DNA of 64,000 nucleotides. Source: an uncultured Actinomycetes bacterium (GTDB lineage Bacteria > Actinomycetota > Acidimicrobiia > Acidimicrobiales > Acidimicrobilacustridaceae). A model generated the notes under the pieces. That model was not told where the DNA came from, did not search any database, and worked only from the letters and a program-made list of their open reading frames with translations. The number at the start of each line of letters is the position of its first letter. The stretch's first letter is position 1. This document shows, piece after piece, positions 16,656-24,957 of the stretch. The stretch is from assembly GCA_937876315.1 (NCBI GenBank), contig CALEHQ010000009.1, positions 62,001 through 126,000 of the forward strand, in the 5' to 3' direction. The position numbers and the translations under genes are program-made.

Positions 16656-17897
16656 CTACCCGACCGGAGTTGCTGACTTGGCCTTGCTCTTTGCGGAAGA
16701 ACGAACCAGAAGCGGGTCGGCCAATGACAACGCCTTGCCACCGATTGTGAGCGAACGGCCAGCCAGTCCGGGGTGTTCCATATCGACCAGATTCGCCATG
16801 ATGTCGAGAACAAGTTTCATGGTGAAGTTCGTCGACAAGGCAATGCCCAAAAGGAACTGCAGAAGCTTCGGACGACCAATCAGCCATGCAAAGCGGCGAG
16901 CGGTGGCAAAGAACGGGTCGTATTCCTTGCGCAGCACTGCCTGGTAGGCAGCCCACGCCGTGCCCGGTTCAGTGAGGAAACATTCAGCGGCATGTCGACC
17001 AGATTCGAGTGCGTAATCAATGCCTTCACCGTTGAACGGATTCACAAGGCCAGCGGCATCGCCGGCAACAACCCAACCGGGGCCGCCGCGATGTTCAACG
17101 TGCATCGGCAACCGCCACGCTTTGGGACGGGCGACGAACTCGCCGAGACCCCACGACTCGCGCACCTGAGCGGTATACGCCTCGAGCATGGTGTTGAGAT
17201 TGAGGTCGGAAAAGTTCTTCATCGTCGACAACGCGCCGACACCAATATTTATAATGCCATTGCCTGCAGGGAAAACCCATCCGTACCCAGGAACGATCGA
17301 ACCATCGGGACCTTTCACAGTGAGGCATGCCTCCATGTAGCGGTCGTCGGCACGGGTCGAGGGAATGTACCCGCGAATCGCCAAACCGAACGGCGAGGAT
17401 GCAATTCGTGTCGCGCCAACCGCTCGCGCCGCAGGTGAACCAGCCCCCGATGCAATCACGGTGAGTCCAGCGCGCACCTTTTCACCACGACAGATGACAC
17501 CAAGAACCCTGTTGTCTTCGATCCAAGGTTCAGCCGGCGAGTTCTCACGAAAGTCGGCGCCAGAATCGATTGCAGCTTGCATGACCATTGCATCGAACTC
17601 GGCGCGCGGCGCAACAGCACCAACAGGAGGGAACGCTCCGTCGGGCCACAACACTTCACGAACTTTGCTTCCGGCTTGCACGCGCAATCCATCGATTCGA
17701 TGAAACCGTTCGACATCGATTCCGAGGCGACGACATTCTTCGATTGCTCGAGGTGTCAGACCGTCGCCGCAGGATTTGTCACGACCCTGTGTTGCCTTTT
17801 CGAACAGCGCCACCGATGCTCCGCCTCGCGCAGCCCACGCCGCGGCCGATGAGCCTGCGGGACCGGCACCGATCACGGCGATGTCTACCTGTTCCAT
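16656..17897 (-). CDS. Geranylgeranyl-reductase-family FAD-dependent oxidoreductase
   Basis: A 413-residue flavoprotein with the dinucleotide motif IAVIGAGPAGSSAA at the N-terminus, KSCGDGLTPRA (the typical Cys-Gly-Asp-Gly of the family), the second FAD motif WVVAGDAAGLVNPFNGEGIDYAL and a C-terminal membrane-associating helical part. The family reduces isoprenoid double bonds, for example in geranylgeranyl chains or the menaquinone side chain (MenJ of mycobacteria). In an aerobic actinobacterium the menaquinone role is likely, but the position beside the SDR cluster also allows a pathway-specific role. Electron donor unknown. Start ATG 17897. Confidence 0.87.
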   Translation of the reverse strand: MEQVDIAVIGAGPAGSSAAAWAARGGASVALFEKATQGRDKSCGDGLTPRAIEECRRLGIDVERFHRIDGLRVQAGSKVREVLWPDGAFPPVGAVAPRAEFDAMVMQAAIDSGADFRENSPAEPWIEDNRVLGVICRGEKVRAGLTVIASGAGSPAARAVGATRIASSPFGLAIRGYIPSTRADDRYMEACLTVKGPDGSIVPGYGWVFPAGNGIINIGVGALSTMKNFSDLNLNTMLEAYTAQVRESWGLGEFVARPKAWRLPMHVEHRGGPGWVVAGDAAGLVNPFNGEGIDYALESGRHAAECFLTEPGTAWAAYQAVLRKEYDPFFATARRFAWLIGRPKLLQFLLGIALSTNFTMKLVLDIMANLVDMEHPGLAGRSLTIGGKALSLADPLLVRSSAKSKAKSATPVG

Positions 17898-17939
17898 GCC
17901 CTAATTGTTTCGCGTCAGCGCTGTCCGGACCCCATCGGG

Positions 17940-18530
17940 TCAGGACTCTTCGATGCTGAGAATTGGGGCCGAGGCCGAAACTGCCTTCGAGGACAAGACG
18001 GGAATCACATCATCAACATCGGTAATGCGAATGATGATGTCCCGATGCTGGGGCCTAATGAATCCAGCGTCGGCCGCACTATCGAGAAACTGCAGCAGTG
18101 GCTGCCAGAAGCCATCGATGTCGAGCACTCCGACAGGCTTGGCGTGAATACCCAATTGCGACCAGGTCGCTATCTCGGCCAGTTCTTCCAAGGTGCCCAA
18201 TCCGCCAGGCAGCGCCACAAATGCGTCGGCCTCAGAGGCCATAAGCGCCTTGCGCTCGTGCATGGATCCCACTTCAACGAGTTCGGTCAGGCCCGGGTGT
18301 CCGATCTCGGTGGTGAATAACCCCTTCGGAATCACGCCGAACGCCTCACCCCCATGGGCCAGGACTGAATCAGCAACAACGCCCATGAGACCCACCGAAC
18401 CACCGCCGTAGACAAGCCGCACGCCAGCCTGCGCCATGAGGCGGCCCAGTTCTGCAGCAGTGGCCTCGTGCCGGGGGTCATTGCCGGGCTTAGAGCCGCA
18501 ATAGACGCAGAGAGATCGAAGTGTTGTCAC
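17940..18530 (-). CDS. LOG-family protein (TIGR00730, cytokinin riboside 5'-monophosphate phosphoribohydrolase-like)
   Basis: A 196-residue Rossmann-like protein with both family signatures: GGGSVGLMG in the nucleotide-binding part and PGGLGTLEELAE, where the Glu is catalytic. The N-terminus RSLCVYCGSKPG is also typical. LOG enzymes split the N-glycosidic bond of nucleoside 5'-monophosphates such as AMP or N6-modified AMP. In bacteria this is seen as a nucleotide recycling or cytokinin-releasing activity. It is a single gene, 42 bases upstream of the flavoprotein gene and followed upstream by tRNA-Gln. Confidence 0.9.
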   Translation of the reverse strand: MTTLRSLCVYCGSKPGNDPRHEATAAELGRLMAQAGVRLVYGGGSVGLMGVVADSVLAHGGEAFGVIPKGLFTTEIGHPGLTELVEVGSMHERKALMASEADAFVALPGGLGTLEELAEIATWSQLGIHAKPVGVLDIDGFWQPLLQFLDSAADAGFIRPQHRDIIIRITDVDDVIPVLSSKAVSASAPILSIEES

Positions 18531-18599
18531 GAGATCAGCCTAAGGGTCACGCTGGGGCGCGAAACGGGCGCCGACTCTGTCGACGCCCGATCTTCAAAG

Positions 18600-18671
18600 C
18601 TCGGGGGGGAGGACTCGAACCCCCAACAAATGGACCAGAACCACCCGTGTTACCAATTACACCACCCCCGA
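18600..18671 (-). tRNA. tRNA-Gln (anticodon CTG)
   Basis: A cloverleaf on the minus strand: acceptor TCGGGGG pairs perfectly with CCCCCGA, D-stem GTGT/ACAC, the anticodon stem GGTGG/CCATT encloses the loop TTCTGGT with anticodon CTG, a four-base variable loop, and T-stem GGGGG/CCTCC around TTCGAGT. CCA is not encoded. It decodes CAG. Confidence 0.93.
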
Positions 18672-18737
18672 AGGGCGAGGGAACGTTACCGGCTGGAACG
18701 GGGGTGGCACCAAACCACACCAAGCAGGCGCATCCGG

Positions 18738-19340
18738 CTAGCGCCAGGCGGCCAATCGGCGGTAGCCGATAATGCGACCAATCGCGACTGCGCCCGTTTC
18801 GCGGACGTAGTCGCTCAGGGTTGTGCTGCCCGAGGTTGGCGACACATGCGCAGACAATCCGACCTCGTCGGCGATATCGGCAACCCGATAGGCGTGATAG
18901 GGGTCGGTAACGATCACAACGTTCTGCGCCAATCCGGCTTGACGCATGATGAACGCCGTTGAGGAAAGTTCTTCGTAACTATTCGTGCCGGCACCTTCAA
19001 TCTTGAGAGCCGATTCAGGGATGCCTTTCGACCGCAGATACTCAAAGCTGACAAGACCTTGTGTGACCTTGTCGCCAACCTGCTTGCCCCCAGCAACGAT
19101 CACTACCGGAGCGACGCCCTTTTGATAGAGATCGGCCGCATGGTCGAGTCGGCCCTTGAGGACCGGCGAGGGCAAACCATTCCACTGCGCTGCACCCATG
19201 ACGACAATGGCAGACGCGGCCGCGGTGTTGTCCTGACGCGATGCCCACCACACCTGGGCAAACGAGATGCCGAGGTAAAGCACGATGACTGCAAGCAGTC
19301 CGAAGGCGATTCGTATCGCCCAGCGCAGTCCGAAAAACAT
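18738..19340 (-). CDS. DUF218/YdcF-SanA-like membrane-anchored protein
   Basis: A 200-residue protein with one N-terminal membrane helix (WAIRIAFGLLAVIVLYLGISFAQVWW) and a DUF218 domain: AIVVMGAAQWNG, a central VVIVAGGKQ strand, NSYEELSSTAFIM and NVVIVTDPYHAYRV. SanA/YdcF relatives affect cell-envelope integrity and exclusion of large antibiotics; the molecular activity is not settled. Start ATG 19340 lies one base after the gltX stop, so the two genes form an operon. Confidence 0.85.
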   Translation of the reverse strand: MFFGLRWAIRIAFGLLAVIVLYLGISFAQVWWASRQDNTAAASAIVVMGAAQWNGLPSPVLKGRLDHAADLYQKGVAPVVIVAGGKQVGDKVTQGLVSFEYLRSKGIPESALKIEGAGTNSYEELSSTAFIMRQAGLAQNVVIVTDPYHAYRVADIADEVGLSAHVSPTSGSTTLSDYVRETGAVAIGRIIGYRRLAAWR

Positions 19341-19341
19341 G

Positions 19342-20757
19342 TCAGCCCTGCAGTCGAACCTTCGCTGATGCGATTCGACGAAGAGTTTCGTCTCGACCAA
19401 GAACTTCGAGTGACTCGAACAACGGCGGGCCCACGCTCCGACCTGTTACGGAAACCCGAACGGGTGCCTGGACTTTGCCTTTTGAGATTTCATGCTGTTC
19501 GGCGTAAGAGAACAAGGCTGCTTCCAGCGAAGCGGCGTTCCAGTCGCAGTCAGCGAACTGTGCAATCGCGTGATCGAGCACAGCATCGGCAAGTTCGGCC
19601 CCTTTCACCATGACTTTTTGCCATGACTCATCGTCAATTACTGGTTCGGGGGTAAAGAGGAAATCGACATAGCTAGGAACTTCCGAAAGCAACTTGACGC
19701 GCTCTTGCACGAGTGGAGCCATAACTTCGAAGGTTCCGATGTCGAACCGATCGGTTTCCCAAGGCGTGTCTTCATACAACCAGCGCGTTGACTTTGAAAC
19801 AAACTGCGTGATCGAAAGATTGCGGATGTATTCACCGTTGAAGTGTTGAAGTTTCTTGACGTCGAAGAATGCACCTGACTTGTTGACGTCGGTGATGCGA
19901 AACAGGTCGACGATTTCGGCGAGTGGTCGAATCTCAATGTCATCAGGAGGGCCCCAACCAAGAGTGGCGAGGTAATTCACCATTGCCTCGGACAGATAGC
20001 CGCGGTCGATGTAGTCGCCAACCGAAACATCGTCGCGACGCTTCGAGAGCTTCTGGCGCTTTTCATTCACAATGAGCGGGAGATGAGCAAAGATCAACTC
20101 ACCCGGCGTCGAAAGCGCTTTACGAATGAGCAGCACCTTCGGCGTGACGTTGATGAGATCTTCACCGCGAATGACATGAGTGATGCCTTGATCGGCATCG
20201 TCGACAGCGTTGGCCAAATGGAACATCGGCGTGCCGTTCGAACGCAGGATGACGAAATCTTCAAGAACGGCGTTTTCGAAACTGACGGTGCCGCGAATGA
20301 GATCGTCGAAAGCCGTGATTCCGGTGTCGGGAACTCGGAATCGAACAACATGACCATCGCCAGGACCCAATGCGCGGTCTCGACAGAATCCGTCGTAGCC
20401 AGGTGTGCCTCCGCGGGCCTCGGCACGAGCCTTTACTTCGTCGGGGGCACACGAACACCAGTAGGCAGAACCGTTGGCGAGGAGTTTCTCGACAGCTGCG
20501 AGATGCATGGCCCCGCGCTCGGACTGATGAACCGGCGTGCCGTCCCAATCGAGCCCCAGCCACTCGAGCGAGCGGAAGATGATGTCGATCAGTTCGGGGC
20601 GAGACCTCTCGGCGTCGGTGTCTTCGATACGCAGAACGAACTCGCCGCCCTGCTGGCGGGCAAAGAGCCAGTTGAAAAGGGCGGTTCGTGCCCCACCAAT
20701 ATGGAGATAGCCCGTAGGAGAAGGGGCGAAGCGGACTCGGGCGACTGGGGTGTTCAC
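19342..20757 (-). CDS. gltX: Glutamyl-tRNA synthetase (class I)
   Basis: A 471-residue GluRS that charges tRNA-Glu. It begins VARVRFAPSPTGYLHIGGARTALFNWLFAR, with the HIGH-type motif, and has the KMSKS-type loop as KLSKR (KRQKLSKRRDDVSVGDY). The DTDAERS and DFVILRSNGTPMFHLANAVDD segments are those of discriminating or non-discriminating GluRS. Because gatCAB is present in the same window, a non-discriminating enzyme feeding Glu-tRNA-Gln to the amidotransferase is plausible, but sequence alone does not show it. GTG 20757 is chosen because a TACCAT -10 (20770-20765) stands seven bases before it; a frame 85 codons longer is spurious. Confidence 0.95.
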   Translation of the reverse strand: MNTPVARVRFAPSPTGYLHIGGARTALFNWLFARQQGGEFVLRIEDTDAERSRPELIDIIFRSLEWLGLDWDGTPVHQSERGAMHLAAVEKLLANGSAYWCSCAPDEVKARAEARGGTPGYDGFCRDRALGPGDGHVVRFRVPDTGITAFDDLIRGTVSFENAVLEDFVILRSNGTPMFHLANAVDDADQGITHVIRGEDLINVTPKVLLIRKALSTPGELIFAHLPLIVNEKRQKLSKRRDDVSVGDYIDRGYLSEAMVNYLATLGWGPPDDIEIRPLAEIVDLFRITDVNKSGAFFDVKKLQHFNGEYIRNLSITQFVSKSTRWLYEDTPWETDRFDIGTFEVMAPLVQERVKLLSEVPSYVDFLFTPEPVIDDESWQKVMVKGAELADAVLDHAIAQFADCDWNAASLEAALFSYAEQHEISKGKVQAPVRVSVTGRSVGPPLFESLEVLGRDETLRRIASAKVRLQG

Positions 20758-20860
20758 AGGGTCGATGGTACCGTCAGGCCCTCGCTCTTTTGGTCGAGTC
20801 ACCGATTCCGAGAAGATTTTCGAACCGGCCCGCCCTCCCTTTCTTCGCCCGGAGCACTCC

Positions 20861-21781
20861 ATGTCGTCTTCGCCCCTCTTGCGCCGCCTCCGCCCATTGG
20901 CCGTTATTGCGATGTCGTTCGCATTGGTTCTGGGCGCAGCGTCGTGCTCAAGCGACAAGACATCATCTTCTGACACACCGACAACGGAGCAGTCTTCGTC
21001 ATCAGTTTCCACTCCGTTTCAAACCACCTATGCCACCGCAAAGGGAGCCAAGCTCACTGTCCTCGACCAGCTCCCTAAGAGTGTCGTCACTTCTCCCCCG
21101 TCGAGTACGTCAAGCACCTCCACAACACTTGCCTCGAAGGTTCCCGCAATCCCCCGCAACGGACTCAACTCCGCCGGTGTGAAAAAGACCGCCGACGGTT
21201 ACGAGTTCACAAACCCCACTTATTACAAGAATCCACTTGTTGTCGAGGTTCTTGAAAATCAAGGCGACTACATGAAGGTGCTCATCACCGCTCGCCCCAA
21301 CCACACCACCGGCTGGGTCAAAGCTGACGATGTCACCATCGCCGCAACGGAGTACCGCATGGAACTCGACCTTTCAACGTTCCACCTCAAGGTCTTCAAG
21401 GGTCCTGATGTGTTCGTTGAAACTGACGTCGTGATCGGCAAGGACTCAACACCGACACCAGTCGGGCATTACTTTGTGACTGAAAAGATCAAGAACTCCT
21501 CCGACACCGGCGTTTACGGCGCTTGGATCCTGCCGATCAATGGCTATAGCGAGGTTCTTGACACATTCGACAATGGTCTCCCTCAGGTTGCATTCCACGG
21601 CACCAACCAACCTGAACTCGTTGGTACCAAGGCCTCAAATGGCTGCGTCCGCATCCCCAATGACATCGTGACCAAGATCGCTGAGGCCATCCCTGCGGGA
21701 ACACCAATCGATGTCTTCGCTACGACTCCTTCATCGTGGTCGGCCAAGAGCACTGGTTCCACCACAGCCGCAAGGCCCTAG
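20861..21781 (+). CDS. L,D-transpeptidase (YkuD) lipoprotein
   Basis: A 306-residue exported protein. The N-terminus has charged RRLRPLAV, a hydrophobic stretch and a lipobox-like LGAASC, followed by a Ser/Thr-rich linker. A central SH3-like part (YYKNPLVVEVLENQGDYMKVLI) precedes the YkuD catalytic domain, in which His of AFHGTNQPELVG and Cys of ASNGCVRIPND form the active site. Such enzymes make 3-3 crosslinks in peptidoglycan or attach proteins to it. ATG 20861 follows GGAG at suitable spacing. The gene is divergent from gltX and convergent with the hypothetical gene at 21824. Confidence 0.9.
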   Translation: MSSSPLLRRLRPLAVIAMSFALVLGAASCSSDKTSSSDTPTTEQSSSSVSTPFQTTYATAKGAKLTVLDQLPKSVVTSPPSSTSSTSTTLASKVPAIPRNGLNSAGVKKTADGYEFTNPTYYKNPLVVEVLENQGDYMKVLITARPNHTTGWVKADDVTIAATEYRMELDLSTFHLKVFKGPDVFVETDVVIGKDSTPTPVGHYFVTEKIKNSSDTGVYGAWILPINGYSEVLDTFDNGLPQVAFHGTNQPELVGTKASNGCVRIPNDIVTKIAEAIPAGTPIDVFATTPSSWSAKSTGSTTAARP

Positions 21782-21801
21782 TCGGGCACCTGCATTTCTA
21801 A

Positions 21802-21816
21802 GAGCCCCATTGGCTC
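21802..21816. terminator. Small hairpin between convergent genes
   Basis: GAGCC (21802-21806) and GGCTC (21812-21816) around a five-base loop lie in the 42-base gap between the L,D-transpeptidase and the gene at 21824. The stem is short and has no T-run, so a bidirectional terminator role is only possible. Confidence 0.25.
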
Positions 21817-21823
21817 GGGCTGT

Positions 21824-22384
21824 TTAGGCGTGGTCGTCGTGCGATTGACCAGCCAACGCAGCGTTAGCCATGGCCAGGATACGCGAAGGTTCGTTGCGAA
21901 CGAGTGCGTCGACCGCTGCCGGATTAAGGCGCAAAACCTCGTCGGGCACTGCGTCGACGATTGCTCGACGTTCCATGTAATGGTGCGTGCTGGCAACAGC
22001 GGCGAAGACCTGGGCACGAACCGCAACGAGGTCGGCCGGAGCTTCTGACAGAAAACCCCAGAGGGTGAGCGCAACGGTGATGTCGTGAATGGCCGGTGCG
22101 CGACCAAACATCGCCGAACGGCGCATCGCGATTGCAACAGTGCCTGCGATGACATCGTCTTCAGATTCTGCCGAAGTAAGCACGAGGCGACCTCGGACCT
22201 GACGAGCCAAACGAAGAGCGAATCCCTGGTCGGGACCCGGATCGCCCAGTCGAGGACCTAAAGGCTGACGACCAGTGATTTCCGCAGGACGATCGGCCAT
22301 CCAAGACTCTGGACGCCACGGGGGTGATTGATAGACCCGAGCGAGATCATCGACAGGAGCAGGGACGTAATCAGGAGCAGCCAT
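21824..22384 (-). CDS. Hypothetical protein
   Basis: I do not recognise this 186-residue protein. It has a Pro-rich N-terminus (MAAPDYVPAPVDDLARVY) and a mainly helical remainder: PGPDQGFALRLARQVRGRL, DDVIAGTVAIAMRRSAMFGRAPAIHDITVALTLWGF and STHHYMERRAIVDAVP. There is no signal peptide or clear membrane helix. ATG 22384 is 11 bases after the cimA stop, so it is the last gene of the leuB-ilvE-cimA operon and may share its attenuation control. A link with branched-chain amino acid synthesis is not otherwise supported. Confidence 0.65.
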   Translation of the reverse strand: MAAPDYVPAPVDDLARVYQSPPWRPESWMADRPAEITGRQPLGPRLGDPGPDQGFALRLARQVRGRLVLTSAESEDDVIAGTVAIAMRRSAMFGRAPAIHDITVALTLWGFLSEAPADLVAVRAQVFAAVASTHHYMERRAIVDAVPDEVLRLNPAAVDALVRNEPSRILAMANAALAGQSHDDHA

Positions 22385-22395
22385 TGGTGCTGAAT

Positions 22396-24039
22396 CTACC
22401 CGGCGAGATCGTCGGCGTGGACCAAGCCGAACTGAATGGAGTCCATGAGCGCCTGCCATGAGGCCTCGATGACGTTCGAATCGACACCGACGGTCGTCCA
22501 CACACGATCGCCGTTGGTGGAATCGATGAGCACGCGAACGACTGCACCAGTGGCTGCACCGCCATCGACAACGCGAACCTTGAAATCGGTGAGATGGATG
22601 CGCTCGAGTGCGGGGAACTGGCCGTTGAGGGCACGACGTACTGCAGCGTCGAGGGCATTCACCGGACCGTTGCCTTCACCGACGGCCGAGACACGCTCGC
22701 CGTTGATCCAAAGCTTCACTGTGGCTTCGGTACTTACCTCAAGGCCTCCGTCGGGCAGAGCTGGACCTTCACGGTGAAAACTTGAGACCCGATACTCCTC
22801 GACCTCAAAGAAATCCTGCACCCAACCCGTGGCGCGACGCATTCGGAGTTCGAGCGATGCATCAGCGGATTCGAAAAGCCATCCTTCAGCTTCGAGTTGC
22901 TTGAGTTCTTCCGACAACGCGGCAACCGATGGATCGTCGAGTTCAACACCAAATTCGTCGGCCTTCAACGCCATGCCGGCACGACCACCAAGATCAGAAA
23001 CAAGCACGCGAGTGTGGTTACCGACGATCGAGGGATCGATGTGTTCGTAGGTTGCTCCACCAGCACGACCGAGCGCTGAAGTGTGCAGTCCACCCTTGTG
23101 CGCAAATGCCGACGCGCCCACAAAAGGGTCAGCCGGATGCGGGGGAAGATTTACGAGTTCAGCAACCCGATGACTCACAACGGTGAGCCGGTCGAGATGG
23201 CCTTCGGGAAGAGTCGCAACACCAAGTTTGAGCGTGAGATCGGGGATCACCGTCATGAGGTTGGCGTTGCCAGTGCGCTCGCCGTAGCCGTTAATGGTTC
23301 CCTGCACCTGAGTGGCACCACCGACAACTGCAGCAACGGAGTTGGCGACTGCGCAGCCTGAATCGTTCTGCGTGTGAATGCCGACTGCAGTCGCTCCACC
23401 GATAAACGACACGACATCAGAAACAATGTGCTGGACCTCATGCGGGAGAGATCCGCCGTTGGTATCGCAAAGAACGACGCAATCGGCACCGTTCACCATT
23501 GCCGCTTCGAGAACACGAAGTGCGAATTCCGCGTTGGCCTTGTACCCATCAAAAAAGTGTTCGGCGTCGAAGAACACTCGCAGGCCTTCGGCCTTTAGGA
23601 ACGCAACTGATTCGGCGACCATTGCGATGCCTTCATCGAGCGTGGTTCGCAGTGCTTCGGTGACGTGAAAGTCCCAGCTCTTGCCAACGATGCACACCGT
23701 CGATGTTCCGGCCCCAATAAGCGCCGCAAGCGTGGGATCAACATCAACCTTGCCAGCGGGCCGACGAGTGGAACCAAACGCAACGAGTTCGGCATTCGTC
23801 AGCTTCAACTCTGAGGGCGCACGCCGAAAGAACTCTTCGTCCTTCGGATTGGCTTGCGGATAGCCGCCTTCGATCCAACGGACGCCAAGCCAATCGAGTT
23901 GTTCAGCAACTCGGAGTTTGTCTTCGACCGTAAGTGAGATACCTTCGAACTGGGCGCCGTCACGCAGCGTCGTGTCGAAGATTTCGACCGACGAAGGCAG
24001 CAACGGAAGTTCCGGCGTGGAACCGTTCTTAGTGGACAT
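22396..24039 (-). CDS. cimA: (R)-citramalate synthase
   Basis: A 547-residue member of the DRE-TIM metallolyase family that condenses pyruvate with acetyl-CoA to citramalate, the first step of the threonine-independent isoleucine route. It opens with IEIFDTTLRDGAQFEGISL (metal and acceptor site), and later has HTQNDSGCAVANS and NGYGERTGNANL. The C-terminal third carries a LeuA-type allosteric domain (FKVRVVDGG..GAVVRVLIDSTNGDRVWTTVG), as expected for CimA of the long type. It is clearly distinct from LeuA at 31963. ATG 24039 overlaps the ilvE stop by 11 bases. It is read in the leuB-ilvE-cimA operon. Confidence 0.9.
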   Translation of the reverse strand: MSTKNGSTPELPLLPSSVEIFDTTLRDGAQFEGISLTVEDKLRVAEQLDWLGVRWIEGGYPQANPKDEEFFRRAPSELKLTNAELVAFGSTRRPAGKVDVDPTLAALIGAGTSTVCIVGKSWDFHVTEALRTTLDEGIAMVAESVAFLKAEGLRVFFDAEHFFDGYKANAEFALRVLEAAMVNGADCVVLCDTNGGSLPHEVQHIVSDVVSFIGGATAVGIHTQNDSGCAVANSVAAVVGGATQVQGTINGYGERTGNANLMTVIPDLTLKLGVATLPEGHLDRLTVVSHRVAELVNLPPHPADPFVGASAFAHKGGLHTSALGRAGGATYEHIDPSIVGNHTRVLVSDLGGRAGMALKADEFGVELDDPSVAALSEELKQLEAEGWLFESADASLELRMRRATGWVQDFFEVEEYRVSSFHREGPALPDGGLEVSTEATVKLWINGERVSAVGEGNGPVNALDAAVRRALNGQFPALERIHLTDFKVRVVDGGAATGAVVRVLIDSTNGDRVWTTVGVDSNVIEASWQALMDSIQFGLVHADDLAG

Positions 24040-24946
24040 ACTCCAACCAGTCCTCGTAACGGGGAACATGCCCACGAACGACGCGGCCGTATTCAGCAGC
24101 AATTGCCGACGTCATGGGGCCTGGACACGGGATCGGGCGGTCGTCGACTGCGTTTACTGCCGAAACTTCGGCAGCGGTTCCGCAGAGGAAGATTTCTTCT
24201 GAAACGTAGAGGTCAGAACGAGTGAGGTAGTCGACACGGAACTCATATCCGAGATCGCGACCGATCGTCATAACGCTGTCCTGAGTGATTCCTTCGAGCG
24301 CACCGGCTGCGATCGGAGGCGTGACAAACACACCGTCGCGCGCAACAAAGATGTTCTCGCCGGTGCATTCGCTCACGAAACCTTGCGGGTTAAGCATGAT
24401 GGCTTCGTCGTAACCGCCCTTCAGCGCTTCGACCTTTGCCAACGACGAATTCACGTAGTTGCCAGTGGTCTTGGCCGCAGGCGGCATCGTATTGTGGTCG
24501 TGGCGAGTCCACGAAGAGATCTTGGTGCTGATGCCTTTGGTGAGCGCGTCCTCGCCCAGGTACGCACCCCAAGGCCAGCATGCGATCGCGACGTCGACGG
24601 AACACGGAAGCGTGTTGAGTCCCATTTCGCCATAGCCGTAATAGGCAATCGGGCGGATGTAGGCCGAAGGAAGACCAGAGGCCTTTACGACGTCCTTGGT
24701 TGCCTGCACCAGCACGTCGACCGAGTAGGGCATGTCCATGCCAAGGATCTTCGCCGAGTTGTGCAGGCGCTCCATATGTTCGGTGAGACGGAACACCGCG
24801 GGCCCCTTCGGGGTCTCGTAGGCACGAACTCCTTCAAACACACCCATGCCGTAATGAAGAGTGTGCGTGAGAACGTGGATCTTCGCATCGTCCCAATCGA
24901 CGAGCGTTCCATTCATCCAAATCTTGTTGGTAGGCGTAATGGGCAT
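24029..24946 (-). CDS. ilvE: Branched-chain amino acid aminotransferase
   Basis: A 305-residue fold-type IV PLP enzyme that exchanges amino groups between glutamate and the keto acids of Leu, Ile and Val. It shows the N-terminal IWMNGTLVDWDDAKIHVLTHTLHYGMGVFEGVRAY, the Lys in AKTTGNYVNSSLAKVEAL, the cofactor Glu in FVSECTGENIFV and the C-terminal CGTAAEV. The length and ATG 24946 fit the IlvE-I group. It sits between leuB and cimA, 11 bases downstream of leuB. Confidence 0.93.
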   Translation of the reverse strand: MPITPTNKIWMNGTLVDWDDAKIHVLTHTLHYGMGVFEGVRAYETPKGPAVFRLTEHMERLHNSAKILGMDMPYSVDVLVQATKDVVKASGLPSAYIRPIAYYGYGEMGLNTLPCSVDVAIACWPWGAYLGEDALTKGISTKISSWTRHDHNTMPPAAKTTGNYVNSSLAKVEALKGGYDEAIMLNPQGFVSECTGENIFVARDGVFVTPPIAAGALEGITQDSVMTIGRDLGYEFRVDYLTRSDLYVSEEIFLCGTAAEVSAVNAVDDRPIPCPGPMTSAIAAEYGRVVRGHVPRYEDWLEYVH

Positions 24947-24957
24947 TGCGTTGCCTC

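Noticed and set aside
15560-16750. A 396-codon + strand frame over the SnoaL and SDR genes
   Set aside because: Low-complexity Arg/His-rich translation, antisense to two clear genes.
5294-17897. Deoxysugar biosynthesis cluster, suggested by the DegT/ColD-like gene
   Set aside because: No nucleotidyltransferase, 4,6-dehydratase, epimerase or glycosyltransferase is present nearby.
20083-20973. A + strand frame of 296 codons over gltX
   Set aside because: Antisense to the conserved synthetase and without domain features.
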